In this document: positions 23,908 through 31,600 of the stretch, one piece after another
Position numbering within the stretch: position 1 is the first letter of the stretch
How the letters are laid out: each line of letters begins with the position of its first letter
Origin: Candidatus Stahliibacteriota bacterium
Lineage (GTDB): Bacteria > Hydrothermota > UBA3073 > JACQXS01
Assembly: GCA_016208615.1 (NCBI GenBank)
Contig: JACQXS010000058.1
Location: 1-42,772 of the forward strand
DNA length: 42,772 nt
Direction of reading: 5' to 3'
Made by a program: the position numbers and the translations under genes
The notes under the pieces: generated by a model
Told to the model about the DNA's origin: nothing
The model's input: only the letters and a program-made list of their open reading frames with translations
The model's database searches: none

Positions 23908-24443
23908 GACAAGAAGTAATAATATCGGGCTTCGGGGGTCAGGGGTCGGTAAAGTCAGGTGTCTTATTAGCAAATGCGGCTATGCTTGAAAATAAGTATT
24001 GTACTCATTTCCCATCTTACGGTGCGGAAATGAGAGGCGGAACGGCTAATTGTTCGGTTATCATATCAACTGATGAAATAGCGTCTCCTATAATAAATGA
24101 GCCAGATACTATTATCGTGATGAACGAGCCCTCTTTGACAAAATTTGAACCCAAATTAAAGTCTGCTGGGCTACTTATTTACAATTCATCGCTCATACAT
24201 AGAAAACCAAGTAGAACTGATATTGTGATAATTCCTGTACCCGCTAATGAAATAGCTGAAAAGATAGGTAGCATCAAATGTGCTAATATGGTACTTATCG
24301 GTGCTTTTATAGGCAAGACGAAGGCTATTGAAATTAAGAGTATTAAATCCTCATTAGCTATAGTTTTTAGCAAACTTGACGACCGACTCGCCAATATAAA
24401 TATCACCGCTATTGAGGAAGGCATTCGCATCCCTATTTGCTAA
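23904..24443 (+). CDS. vorC: 2-oxoacid:ferredoxin oxidoreductase, gamma subunit
   Basis: The 179-residue gamma subunit has the typical start IISGFGGQGSVKSGVLLANA, then FPSYGAEMRGGTANCSVIIS and INEPDTIIVMNEPSL, ending IEEGIRIP. It binds CoA in the complex. The first 24 codons also occur upstream as the truncated leader at 23140, a result of the MNT-HEPN insertion. The downstream copy has a complete, normal frame, so the enzyme should be intact. It is followed 6 bp later by the PAP2-like gene. Confidence 0.93.
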   Translation: MRQEVIISGFGGQGSVKSGVLLANAAMLENKYCTHFPSYGAEMRGGTANCSVIISTDEIASPIINEPDTIIVMNEPSLTKFEPKLKSAGLLIYNSSLIHRKPSRTDIVIIPVPANEIAEKIGSIKCANMVLIGAFIGKTKAIEIKSIKSSLAIVFSKLDDRLANINITAIEEGIRIPIC

Positions 24444-24449
24444 TTGTTT

Positions 24450-24887
24450 ATGGGATATAAAATAATACTCCTCTGGGCCCTCAGTGCTTCATTAGTTCAG
24501 GTGATGAAGTTTGTCTTCACTTATATTAAAGAGCGACGCATTGACTTAAATCGTCTCATTGAGCCAGGAGGGATGCCGAGTTCTCATTCGGCTGGTGCTT
24601 CTACACTTTCTACTGCTATTGGATTAGCATGCGGATTCAATACTCCTATTTTTGCGGGCTTTCTCTTTTTTAGCACTGTTATAGTTTATGAATCTACGGG
24701 CTTACGCAGGGCTGTGGGAGAGCAAGCAAAGGCATTAAATAAACTTATACTCACGGTCTACGAAAAGAAGAGCTTACATTTAGAATATATACATATAGAG
24801 GAATTGCGTGTTATATTAGGTCATACGCCCGTTGAAGTACTATTAGGCATACTGATGGGTATATGCTTTGCCCTCGCTTTCTTTTAA
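24450..24887 (+). CDS. Divergent PAP2 family protein (YuiD/DUF212)
   Basis: The 145-residue membrane protein has LIEPGGMPSSHSAGASTLST, VYESTGLRRAVGEQAKALN and LGHTPVEVLLGILMGI, the DUF212/COG1963 signature related to PAP2 acid phosphatases. There are about four membrane segments. The family's physiological substrate is not established. The tracked ORF begins at TTG two codons earlier; ATG 24450 is preferred. It follows the gamma gene closely and is likely co-transcribed with the VOR operon. Confidence 0.9.
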   Translation: MGYKIILLWALSASLVQVMKFVFTYIKERRIDLNRLIEPGGMPSSHSAGASTLSTAIGLACGFNTPIFAGFLFFSTVIVYESTGLRRAVGEQAKALNKLILTVYEKKSLHLEYIHIEELRVILGHTPVEVLLGILMGICFALAFF

Positions 24888-24899
24888 CCTGAAATCGGC

Positions 24900-27743
24900 A
24901 TGTCAAGTAAAGATACAAAAATCAAAAAATGTGGAGTCAGCACTATAATCACCAACGACAATAAAGTGAAAACAAAAAACTATCTTCTTGCATTACTATC
25001 CAGTCTAATATTTTGCACGGTAGTTTTTGCACAATGGCAAATGATAGGTCCTGGAGGTGGGGGGCATTTTATTGATGTAACCGCAGACCCTCATAATCTT
25101 AATACTGTATTTGCTACTGTAAATGTAAGCGGTGTTAGAAAAAGTACTGACCGCGGAGAATCGTGGAATGACCTGAGCAATGGGTTGGATTTTGCTACTT
25201 ATGGCTACAATGCACACCAAGGAGAAAGTTTTGCAATTCATCCTAAAATTCCTGACCTATTATTTTTTGGTTCCCGTTCCCATCAGATTTACAGACGCAC
25301 TTCTTCATCTCCAGATGCACAATGGCAAGCAGTCCACACACTTTACCCCTATCCCTGGCAGCCCCCATATGATGATGAACTTGGTTATAACATTGGTTGT
25401 TTCGCATTTCATCCAATATTCAATTATAAAATATATGCCGGGCAGGGAGGTCCCCCTACAATATTTAATGATGGTTGGGTAAAGAAAGATATGGATGGAA
25501 AAATATACTTCAGTAATGATACCGGTTCAATCTGGTCAGAAGCCATAGATATGGATATAGTTCTTAATCACCCTGATGTAAATATTTTCAGCATCCAAAT
25601 AAAGCCGTTATCGCTTAATTCAGTAGATAGTAATGAAGTATTCATCAGCACTAATTATGGTATTTATAAACTCAGTGAAATGGGTGCTAATTGGACACTG
25701 CTGGATACACTTAATCAGGGGTTGCCTGCTGATATTGGTTATGGACATTGGGGAGGACGGATGATTGCTGACCCGAAATACCCAAACGAAATATATTTGT
25801 CTATTATATGTAATACAGATAGTATCAGCAACTGGGCAACATGGCAAAATGAGTGGCAGGGCGGCATCTATAAAACAACCAACTGGGGCATACTGTGGTT
25901 CCCTATTGGAAGAAATAGTATAACTTTAGAAAAAACAGGTAATCCTTCCAACCCAAGAGAAATAACCAATTTCTTTGATTTGAAATTAGATACAAATGGC
26001 TTGGGTACACTTTATACAGCCAATATGCTAAAGAAAAACAATAATACTACAACCGGAATATATAAATACACTGACATCAGAACTATTAACGAGACAAACT
26101 ATTCTACCAGCACAATTAATTGGGAAAACATTACTAATAAAAATTGTGTGGAATTTGGATGGAAAGAAGATGATAGTAATGGTGTTTTTGAGCCATATGC
26201 ACTATCCCTTAGTCCTTTGGATACAACATTAATCTATTTCATAGCCGATGCCGGACAAATTTTCAGACTGGATTCTGTTAGCGGAAATGGGATAAACTAT
26301 TGGAAACAGATTAGCACAAAAATGATTAGCCCCACATTTCCGAAAACATTCATAACCACAGGATTGGAAGGAATCGCATTTACACTATCCACAGCAATTG
26401 ATCCTGCTAATCCTAATACATTTTATCTTGGTTTTGGCGACCATGCCTGGTTTAAATCAACAGATGGCGGTAATAGCCTATACCAGATAAACTATCTGCA
26501 AAGTTATGATTCTGTCACTACTTTGGGAGATGCAGCTGAAATAATTGTGGATAAAGATTATCCCAATTTAATATATGCTGCATCAAGAGGAAAGAATATG
26601 GCTTCAAATTACGGAAATATTTACTTATCCAAGAACTTTGGTGAAAACGGCAGTTGGAACCTGATAGGTGGCAGCAATTCCAAAAACAACCATGGACAGA
26701 ATTTTAAGGTCAATGGTTACCCTATTGGCGGAATATGGTCATTTTTTGTGGACTATGATTCACCGGTTCAAAGAACATTATATGTGGCACGATATGAGAA
26801 TAACGACCTTATTAATGATACAACAGGCATTTATAAGGCAACGCTTGATACTGCGGGTAATTTTATTTCACTATGGAGACCTATTTGGGAAAAGTCATCC
26901 ATACGCTCTATGGTAAAAAAGGGAAATTATATTTTTGCAGGAAGAGATATTAACGGAAAAATATTTCAGATAAACCTTACAAATGGTTCGGCTACGCAGG
27001 TAAATACAACAAATATTGGAACCACTATTTATCAGATAAAAAAGAATAATGGCGATTCATTATTCGCTGCCACTGATAATGGTTTTTGGATAAATAATGG
27101 AGATGGAATTAATTGGACATTACTTTACAATACTCAAATGACTAATCCTATTGCAATTAATGGTGATATTTGGGATTTTGTAATCAATAATAATATCATC
27201 ACATTAGTTAGCCCTTATGTAGGTGTTATCAGAAGCACAAATGGAGGTATTTCTTGGCAAGATGTAACAGGTAATATGTCTTCTAAAGCCGCTATGGCTA
27301 TAGATGCAGACCCTTCCAATCCCGAAAAGTTGTTTGTAAATACCAGAGGTGCGGGAGTTTGGATACGAGATTTTTTGGCAACAGTAACAGAATCACCTAT
27401 TACTGTTCCTGTAACAAATATTAAAGTCTATCCCAACCCATTTACTTTCTTTACATTGCTTAAATATTCAGTCCCAAAACCTGCAAATGTAAGTCTTAAA
27501 ATTTATAATCTTGCAGGGCAAATGGTGAAAACATTAGTAAATAAGAACCAAAAAACAGGGAATTATACGGTTAAGTGGAATGGAACAGATGATACTGGAC
27601 ACACTTTAGGTAGCGGAATATATTTTTATAAGTTAGAAATAGGAGATAAGTTTTCACAAATCAAACTGATACACTTATCTACTATTTGCAGGGTTACTAC
27701 TGCCCTGCACTTTGTTTGTGGGTCAGGTAATTCTATCCAATGA
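24900..27743 (+). CDS. Large secreted BNR/sortilin-like propeller protein with sorting tail
   Basis: The 947-residue protein has a signal peptide (KTKNYLLALLSSLIFCTVVF then AQWQ) and many BNR/sortilin-like blades (VRKSTDRGESWNDLSNGL, IYKTTNWGILWFPIG, VIRSTNGGISWQDVTG). The C-terminal FlgD/T9SS-type tail has IKVYPNPFTFFTLLKYSVPK, SLKIYNLAGQMVKTLV, and LGSGIYFYKLEIGDK. A GTG at 24966 would give a tidier signal-peptide start than ATG 24900. The last 25 or so residues (STICRVTTALHFVCGSGNSIQ) lie beyond the normal tail end and overlap the convergent miaA by 118 bp, so the native stop seems lost. Role unknown; surface or secreted. Confidence 0.85.
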   Translation: MSSKDTKIKKCGVSTIITNDNKVKTKNYLLALLSSLIFCTVVFAQWQMIGPGGGGHFIDVTADPHNLNTVFATVNVSGVRKSTDRGESWNDLSNGLDFATYGYNAHQGESFAIHPKIPDLLFFGSRSHQIYRRTSSSPDAQWQAVHTLYPYPWQPPYDDELGYNIGCFAFHPIFNYKIYAGQGGPPTIFNDGWVKKDMDGKIYFSNDTGSIWSEAIDMDIVLNHPDVNIFSIQIKPLSLNSVDSNEVFISTNYGIYKLSEMGANWTLLDTLNQGLPADIGYGHWGGRMIADPKYPNEIYLSIICNTDSISNWATWQNEWQGGIYKTTNWGILWFPIGRNSITLEKTGNPSNPREITNFFDLKLDTNGLGTLYTANMLKKNNNTTTGIYKYTDIRTINETNYSTSTINWENITNKNCVEFGWKEDDSNGVFEPYALSLSPLDTTLIYFIADAGQIFRLDSVSGNGINYWKQISTKMISPTFPKTFITTGLEGIAFTLSTAIDPANPNTFYLGFGDHAWFKSTDGGNSLYQINYLQSYDSVTTLGDAAEIIVDKDYPNLIYAASRGKNMASNYGNIYLSKNFGENGSWNLIGGSNSKNNHGQNFKVNGYPIGGIWSFFVDYDSPVQRTLYVARYENNDLINDTTGIYKATLDTAGNFISLWRPIWEKSSIRSMVKKGNYIFAGRDINGKIFQINLTNGSATQVNTTNIGTTIYQIKKNNGDSLFAATDNGFWINNGDGINWTLLYNTQMTNPIAINGDIWDFVINNNIITLVSPYVGVIRSTNGGISWQDVTGNMSSKAAMAIDADPSNPEKLFVNTRGAGVWIRDFLATVTESPITVPVTNIKVYPNPFTFFTLLKYSVPKPANVSLKIYNLAGQMVKTLVNKNQKTGNYTVKWNGTDDTGHTLGSGIYFYKLEIGDKFSQIKLIHLSTICRVTTALHFVCGSGNSIQ

Positions 27744-28366
27744 ATTCCTTGTATGCTTTTGAACCATGTTAGTTGGCGTTTAGCATATCTGCGTGTATTG
27801 CGTTTAATTAAGCTAATAGCTTGGTCAAGTGTTATTTCATTATCCCCGCCAGAGCAGGATTTCCGCTCCGCTCCAAGAAGATAAGAAACTAACTCTTTAT
27901 ATCCTATAGTCTGAAGGGCATTAAGTTCAGGAGAATAGATAGAAACCAGCTTTTTCACTTCATCCAATAGTCCGTTATCTATCATTTTATCCACTCTCTT
28001 GTCTATTCTCTCGTATAAAGCATCTCTATGCATATTTAGTCCGATGTAGATAGGTGAACAATCAAACGGCTCTCTGTTTGTTTTCAAGTCAGACATCTGT
28101 ATGCCTGTTAATTCATATACTTCAATGGCGCGTATTATTCTCATCCTGTCATTAGGATGCAGCTTATTAGCCGTAGCCGGGTCTATTTCTGTAAGTTTTT
28201 TGTATAGTGTGCCGGTCGGTGTTCGGTTATCGGTTATCGGTATTCGGTTATCGGCTGGGAGACTAAAAAAACCTTCTATTAAGGCACGCAAATATAAACC
28301 TGACCCTGCTACTACAATGGCAATCTTATCTCTCTCCCAGATATCTTTTATCTTATTTCTTGCCAT
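27626..28366 (-). CDS. miaA: tRNA dimethylallyltransferase MiaA, C-terminal part (gene interrupted)
   Basis: These 246 residues continue MiaA: VAGSGLYLRALIEG, DPATANKLHPNDRMRIIRAI, YERIDKRVDKMIDNGLLDEV, QTIGYKELVSYLLG, RRYAKRQLTWFKS. The N-terminal part (28379-28606) is in the same frame but separated by TAA AAA TAA. Two repeats are built in: a 7-bp TTATCGG array encodes NRIPITDNRTPT after SLPAD, and a palindromic element encodes AERKSCSGGDNE. The C-terminus overlaps the converging propeller gene. It could be re-initiated at ATG 28366, but no ribosome-binding site is visible. Confidence 0.85.
   Translation of the reverse strand: MARNKIKDIWERDKIAIVVAGSGLYLRALIEGFFSLPADNRIPITDNRTPTGTLYKKLTEIDPATANKLHPNDRMRIIRAIEVYELTGIQMSDLKTNREPFDCSPIYIGLNMHRDALYERIDKRVDKMIDNGLLDEVKKLVSIYSPELNALQTIGYKELVSYLLGAERKSCSGGDNEITLDQAISLIKRNTRRYAKRQLTWFKSIQGIHWIELPDPQTKCRAVVTLQIVDKCISLICENLSPISNL
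27843..27880 (+). repeat. Dispersed palindromic element inside miaA
   Basis: CCCCGCCAGAGCAGGATTTC then CGCTCCGCTCCAAGAAG matches the ABC-exporter copy with a few changes. It is carried in the opposite orientation relative to the gene (read as RKSCSGGDN). Confidence 0.75.
28213..28254 (-). repeat. Heptanucleotide repeat (TTATCGG type) inside miaA
   Basis: Six 7-bp units on the plus strand (CGGTCGG, TGTTCGG, TTATCGG, TTATCGG, TATTCGG, TTATCGG) total 42 bp and encode NRIPITDNRTPT on the minus strand. A close relative lies in the nucleotidyltransferase gene at 39.0 kb. Confidence 0.88.
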
Positions 28367-28378
28367 TTTTGCTTATTT

Positions 28379-28606
28379 TTATGCATTTAAGGTGGTATCA
28401 GGTGGCACAATATCTATAAGCCAATGCTTAATACAAGCAATCTCTTGTTGGGTTGGCTTATTAGTTCCTATATCCATCATCTGATATACTTGGCGAGAAT
28501 CACAGACTACGATTTCAGCTCCTATTTTAGCCGCTACTTCAATAGCAATAGCAGTCTTCCCAACTCCTGTAGGTCCTAAAATTATAGGTAGGTTCATAAA
28601 GCTCAA
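28379..28606 (-). pseudogene. miaA: tRNA dimethylallyltransferase MiaA, N-terminal part
   Basis: These 75 residues hold the P-loop ([17 protein letters not shown]), the tRNA-binding DSRQVYQMMDIGTNKPT and HWLIDIVPPDTTLNA. MiaA prenylates A37 of tRNAs reading UNN codons. The frame stops at TAA, has one AAA codon, then TAA again, then runs on as the C-terminal part. In homologues both stop positions normally hold aromatic residues (an NAY-K-Y/F-like stretch), so two separate T-to-A type changes would explain it. The start may be MNLPIILG three codons in. Confidence 0.82.
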
Positions 28607-28626
28607 AACTTAAATCCCTTGCCACC

Positions 28627-28663
28627 CCCGATGAAATCGGGATCCCCGATAGCCATCGGGGAA
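28627..28663. repeat. Two adjacent small palindromes upstream of miaA
   Basis: CCCGATGAAATCGGG is followed at once by CCCCGATAGCCATCGGGG. Both resemble the CCCG/CGGG palindrome in vorB. They are followed by a CACAAAGACAC and AAGTTCAAA-type repeat tract, a combination also seen at 36.27-36.34 kb. Confidence 0.75.
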
Positions 28664-28729
28664 AAGACACAAAGACACTAATATACACAAAGAACAAAGT
28701 TCAAAAATTTAAGGTCTAAAAGTTCAAAC

Positions 28730-28825
28730 GGGGCGTAATGAATGAAGCACAGTAACATTCCGAGCTATCGGAACTTACGCTCCCGACACATTCTGCGTCG
28801 GGACAGGTTCACTACAATACGCCCC
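28730..28825. other. Branched inverted-repeat element between csp and miaA
   Basis: An outer stem (GGGGCGTA at 28730 with TACGCCCC at 28818) encloses two hairpins: TTCCGAgctaTCGGAA (28758-28773) and CCCGACaCA...TGcGTCGGG (28782-28802). As RNA it could fold as a multi-branched structure of about 96 nt. It may be an RNA gene, a leader or attenuator, or a mobile palindromic repeat; no family was recognised. Confidence 0.55.
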
Positions 28826-28842
28826 TATGAACTTAAAGAAAC

Positions 28843-29046
28843 TTAACCCTTTTTGGTCACATGCACAGCTTTAGGACCTCTGTCACTTTTGACGACTTCA
28901 AATTCCACTTCATCGCCTTCTGCAAGGACTCTGAAGCAAAAGCCATCAAAATCCGAGTAATGCACAAACCGTTCACTCCCATCTTCCTGCGTAATGAAAC
29001 CAAACCCTTTCCTCTCATTAAACCACTTAACTTTGCCACTTGGCAT
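28843..29046 (-). CDS. Cold-shock domain protein (CspA family)
   Basis: This 67-residue OB-fold nucleic-acid chaperone has the RNP1 motif [15 protein letters not shown] and an RNP2 region RFVHYSDF (the usual VFVHYS has R in place of V). It ends with [17 protein letters not shown]. It begins with a strong Shine-Dalgarno (AAGGAGG) seven bases before ATG. It lies downstream of gyrA on the same strand; the branched inverted-repeat element follows its stop. Confidence 0.96.
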   Translation of the reverse strand: MPSGKVKWFNERKGFGFITQEDGSERFVHYSDFDGFCFRVLAEGDEVEFEVVKSDRGPKAVHVTKKG

Positions 29047-29116
29047 CTCACACCCTCCTTTTAAAAATAAATCCTAACTCCCAAACTCTAAATCCTAAAC
29101 AAAATTCAAAAGCCAA

Positions 29117-31567
29117 TTACCCTCTAATCCTACACACATTAGCAATCTCGTCACCTCCTTTTAAGTTAACAATTTTAACCCCTCTTGCAGATCTACCCAT
29201 TCTTCTAATAGAGCTACAGGAAGTTCTTAAAGTATGCCCTTTTTTAGTCACTATAATAACTTCATCAGTAGTATCAGACCCTTTTACTAATTCGCAGCAG
29301 GCAATTCCTACCTTATTCCCAACAACGCCGACACCCCCTCGATTAGTAAGTCTAAAACTCTTAACAGGTACTCGTTTACTATAGCCATTTGATGTAATAA
29401 CAAACAGAGCAATTTTAGGGTCACAAGTAGTTTTAATCCCTATAACCTCATCATTAGTGGCAAGTTTAATCCCTTTTACCCCGGCAGCAGTCCGTGATAG
29501 GGATCTTAATTTTTTCTCCTCAAACCTAATAACTTTACCTTTCTTAGTAATAATCATAATATAATCATTAGTCTGCATTTCAGTGGCACCCAAAAGCTCA
29601 TCTCCCTGCTTTAAAGTAATGGCAATAATACCTGAGTTCCTTATTTTATCAAATTTGTAGGGTTCTAACTTTTTAATTATTCCTCTTTTTGTAACTATAA
29701 TAACAGAGGTTTGTGCTTTAAATGGTAGAGGTAGAGAGTTCGTTGAGTTTGTAAAGTTCATAGGGTTTGTAGGGTTCATAATGGGTAAAATATCTTTCAC
29801 TTCTTCACCCTCGGCAAGAGATATAAAATTAGTAACCACTTTACCTCTTGCATTTCTTTCTACTTCCGGTATTTCATACGCTTTGATAGAAAAGCATCTG
29901 CCCGAATTAGTAAAAAATACAAGTGTAGAAAGCGTAGAAGTTTCTATCATCCTAATAGCTTCATCTTCAGGGGCGAGCGAAATCCCCATAACTCCTTTGC
30001 CACCACGATGCTGTCTTGTATAAACACCGGGTTTTGACCTTTTTAGGTATCCTTTTTGCGTTAAAACGACTAATGCTGGTACATCCGGTATTAAATCTTC
30101 ATCTCCCAATTCCTCTTTTCTTTCAGTAATCCGAGTTCTCCTCTTATCACCGAATTTCTCTTTAATCAATTTTAGCTCCTCTCTCACAACTTCCATAATA
30201 CATTCGTGAGAAGCAAGTATTTCATTAAATCTTTTTATACTTTTAATCGTTTCCTTGTATTCATTTTCTATTTTTTCTTGCTCCAGTCCAACCAGTCTGG
30301 CGAGCCGCATATCCAAAATAGCTTTGACCTGTCGTTCACTGAGTATAAATTTATTTATCAATTCCTTTTTCGCCATGTCTTCATTAGTAGCAGTTTTAAT
30401 AATTTTCACCACTTCATCAATATTAGCAATAGCAATCTTTAATCCTTCTAATAAATGTGCGCGTTCATTAGCTATCCGCAACTCGTATTCTGTTCTCTTC
30501 TTTACTATTAAATACCTGTAATCCAAGAATGATACCATTAGTTCTTTGAGCCCAACAACCTTAGGGGAACCATCTTTAAGGACAAGCATTATAATTCCAT
30601 AAGTTGTTTTAAGTGCAGTATGTTTAAATAGTCGATTGATAATCACTTGTGAAGGGGCATTGGATTTAAGTTCTATGACTATTCTCATTCCTTCACGATC
30701 CGATTCATCTCTAATATCTGAAATACCGTCAATTTTTTTGTGCTTCACAAGTTCTGCAATTTCTGCGATTAAAAGTGATTTATTGACCTGATAAGGAAGC
30801 TCCGATACACAAATCCTTTCTCTACCATTTTTTATTTCCTCCACCTTTACTTGAGCTTTTAAGATAATTTTACCTCTCCCCGTCATATAAGCTTCTTTGA
30901 TGCCCTCAGTCCCTTCAATGACACCAGCAGTGGGGAAATCAGGTCCTTTTATCCAATTAGAGAAATCTTCAATCTCAGGATTATCCATCAAGCCAATAAG
31001 TCCATCTATTATTTCTGTCAAGTTATGTGGCGGTATATTAGTCGCCATGCCAACCGCTATGCCCGCACTCCCATTTACAAGCAAATTTGGAAACTCCGAT
31101 GGCAAAATAGCAGGCTCTTTGAGTCTGCCATCAAAATTAGCCACCATTTGCACGACCTCTTTCTCTATATCCTTAAGCATAAGTTCAGCTATTTCAGATA
31201 ACTTAGCTTCTGTATATCTATAAGCGGCGGCAGCATCTCCATCTATGGACCCAAAATTCCCCTGCCCCATAGCTAACGGGTATCGCAAAGTGAATGACTG
31301 TACCATTCTAACTAATGTATCATAAACAGAAGTATCGCCATGCGGATGATATTTACCCAGCACCTCTCCCACAACAGCGGCAGATTTTCTGAATGCCCTA
31401 TTATGAACTAATCCAAGTTCCTTCATAGCATATAAGATTCTGCGATGCACTGGCTTTAAACCGTCCCGCACATCCGGAAGTGCCCTGCCCACGATTACGC
31501 TCATCGCATAATCAATGTAGGAACGCTTCATCTCATCTTCTATATATGTGGGTATAATTTCACTCAT
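29117..31567 (-). CDS. gyrA: DNA gyrase subunit A
   Basis: The 816-residue breakage-reunion subunit has GLKPVHRRILYAM, KYHPHGDTSVYDTLVRM, FGSIDGDAAAAYRYTEAKLS with the DNA-linking Tyr at 118, and a six-blade C-terminal domain. QHRGGKG near residue 520 is the GyrA box (usually QRRGGKG), which distinguishes gyrase from topoisomerase IV. Between two blades a 9-bp repeat encodes the insert NPTNPMNFTNSTNS. It lies behind the TPR gene (33-bp gap) and ahead of csp. gyrB is not in the window. Confidence 0.97.
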   Translation of the reverse strand: MSEIIPTYIEDEMKRSYIDYAMSVIVGRALPDVRDGLKPVHRRILYAMKELGLVHNRAFRKSAAVVGEVLGKYHPHGDTSVYDTLVRMVQSFTLRYPLAMGQGNFGSIDGDAAAAYRYTEAKLSEIAELMLKDIEKEVVQMVANFDGRLKEPAILPSEFPNLLVNGSAGIAVGMATNIPPHNLTEIIDGLIGLMDNPEIEDFSNWIKGPDFPTAGVIEGTEGIKEAYMTGRGKIILKAQVKVEEIKNGRERICVSELPYQVNKSLLIAEIAELVKHKKIDGISDIRDESDREGMRIVIELKSNAPSQVIINRLFKHTALKTTYGIIMLVLKDGSPKVVGLKELMVSFLDYRYLIVKKRTEYELRIANERAHLLEGLKIAIANIDEVVKIIKTATNEDMAKKELINKFILSERQVKAILDMRLARLVGLEQEKIENEYKETIKSIKRFNEILASHECIMEVVREELKLIKEKFGDKRRTRITERKEELGDEDLIPDVPALVVLTQKGYLKRSKPGVYTRQHRGGKGVMGISLAPEDEAIRMIETSTLSTLVFFTNSGRCFSIKAYEIPEVERNARGKVVTNFISLAEGEEVKDILPIMNPTNPMNFTNSTNSLPLPFKAQTSVIIVTKRGIIKKLEPYKFDKIRNSGIIAITLKQGDELLGATEMQTNDYIMIITKKGKVIRFEEKKLRSLSRTAAGVKGIKLATNDEVIGIKTTCDPKIALFVITSNGYSKRVPVKSFRLTNRGGVGVVGNKVGIACCELVKGSDTTDEVIIVTKKGHTLRTSCSSIRRMGRSARGVKIVNLKGGDEIANVCRIRG
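29722..29775 (-). repeat. Nonanucleotide repeat inside gyrA
   Basis: On the plus strand five 9-bp units (GAGTTCGTT, GAGTTTGTA, AAGTTCATA, GGGTTTGTA, GGGTTCATA) encode NPT-NPM-NFT-NST type tripeptides in the gyrase C-terminal domain. Related units encode ETNPTNPI in the thioredoxin-CcdA gene (about 19.31-19.34 kb). Confidence 0.85.
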
Positions 31568-31600
31568 ACTTTAGTGAATCTGTGGCATAGCATTTAATTT

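Larger units (their letters stand above)
23137..23976 (+). mobile_element. MNT-HEPN module inserted in the VOR gamma gene with restored 5' end
   Basis: A 76-bp direct repeat (23137-23212 and 23901-23976, two mismatches) flanks the module. It runs from three bases before the ATG to codon 24-25 of the gamma gene. The mismatches are CAG/CAA (Gln) and TTG/TTA (Leu), both silent. Insertion plus repeat is 764 bp. The left copy becomes a 27-codon leader ORF; the right copy continues into the complete gamma gene. No recombinase or inverted ends are seen. Confidence 0.9.

Noticed and set aside
28379-28387. TAA read as an amino acid (recoded genetic code)
   Set aside because: korC, mutL, leuC and other genes end normally at TAA with nothing conserved beyond.
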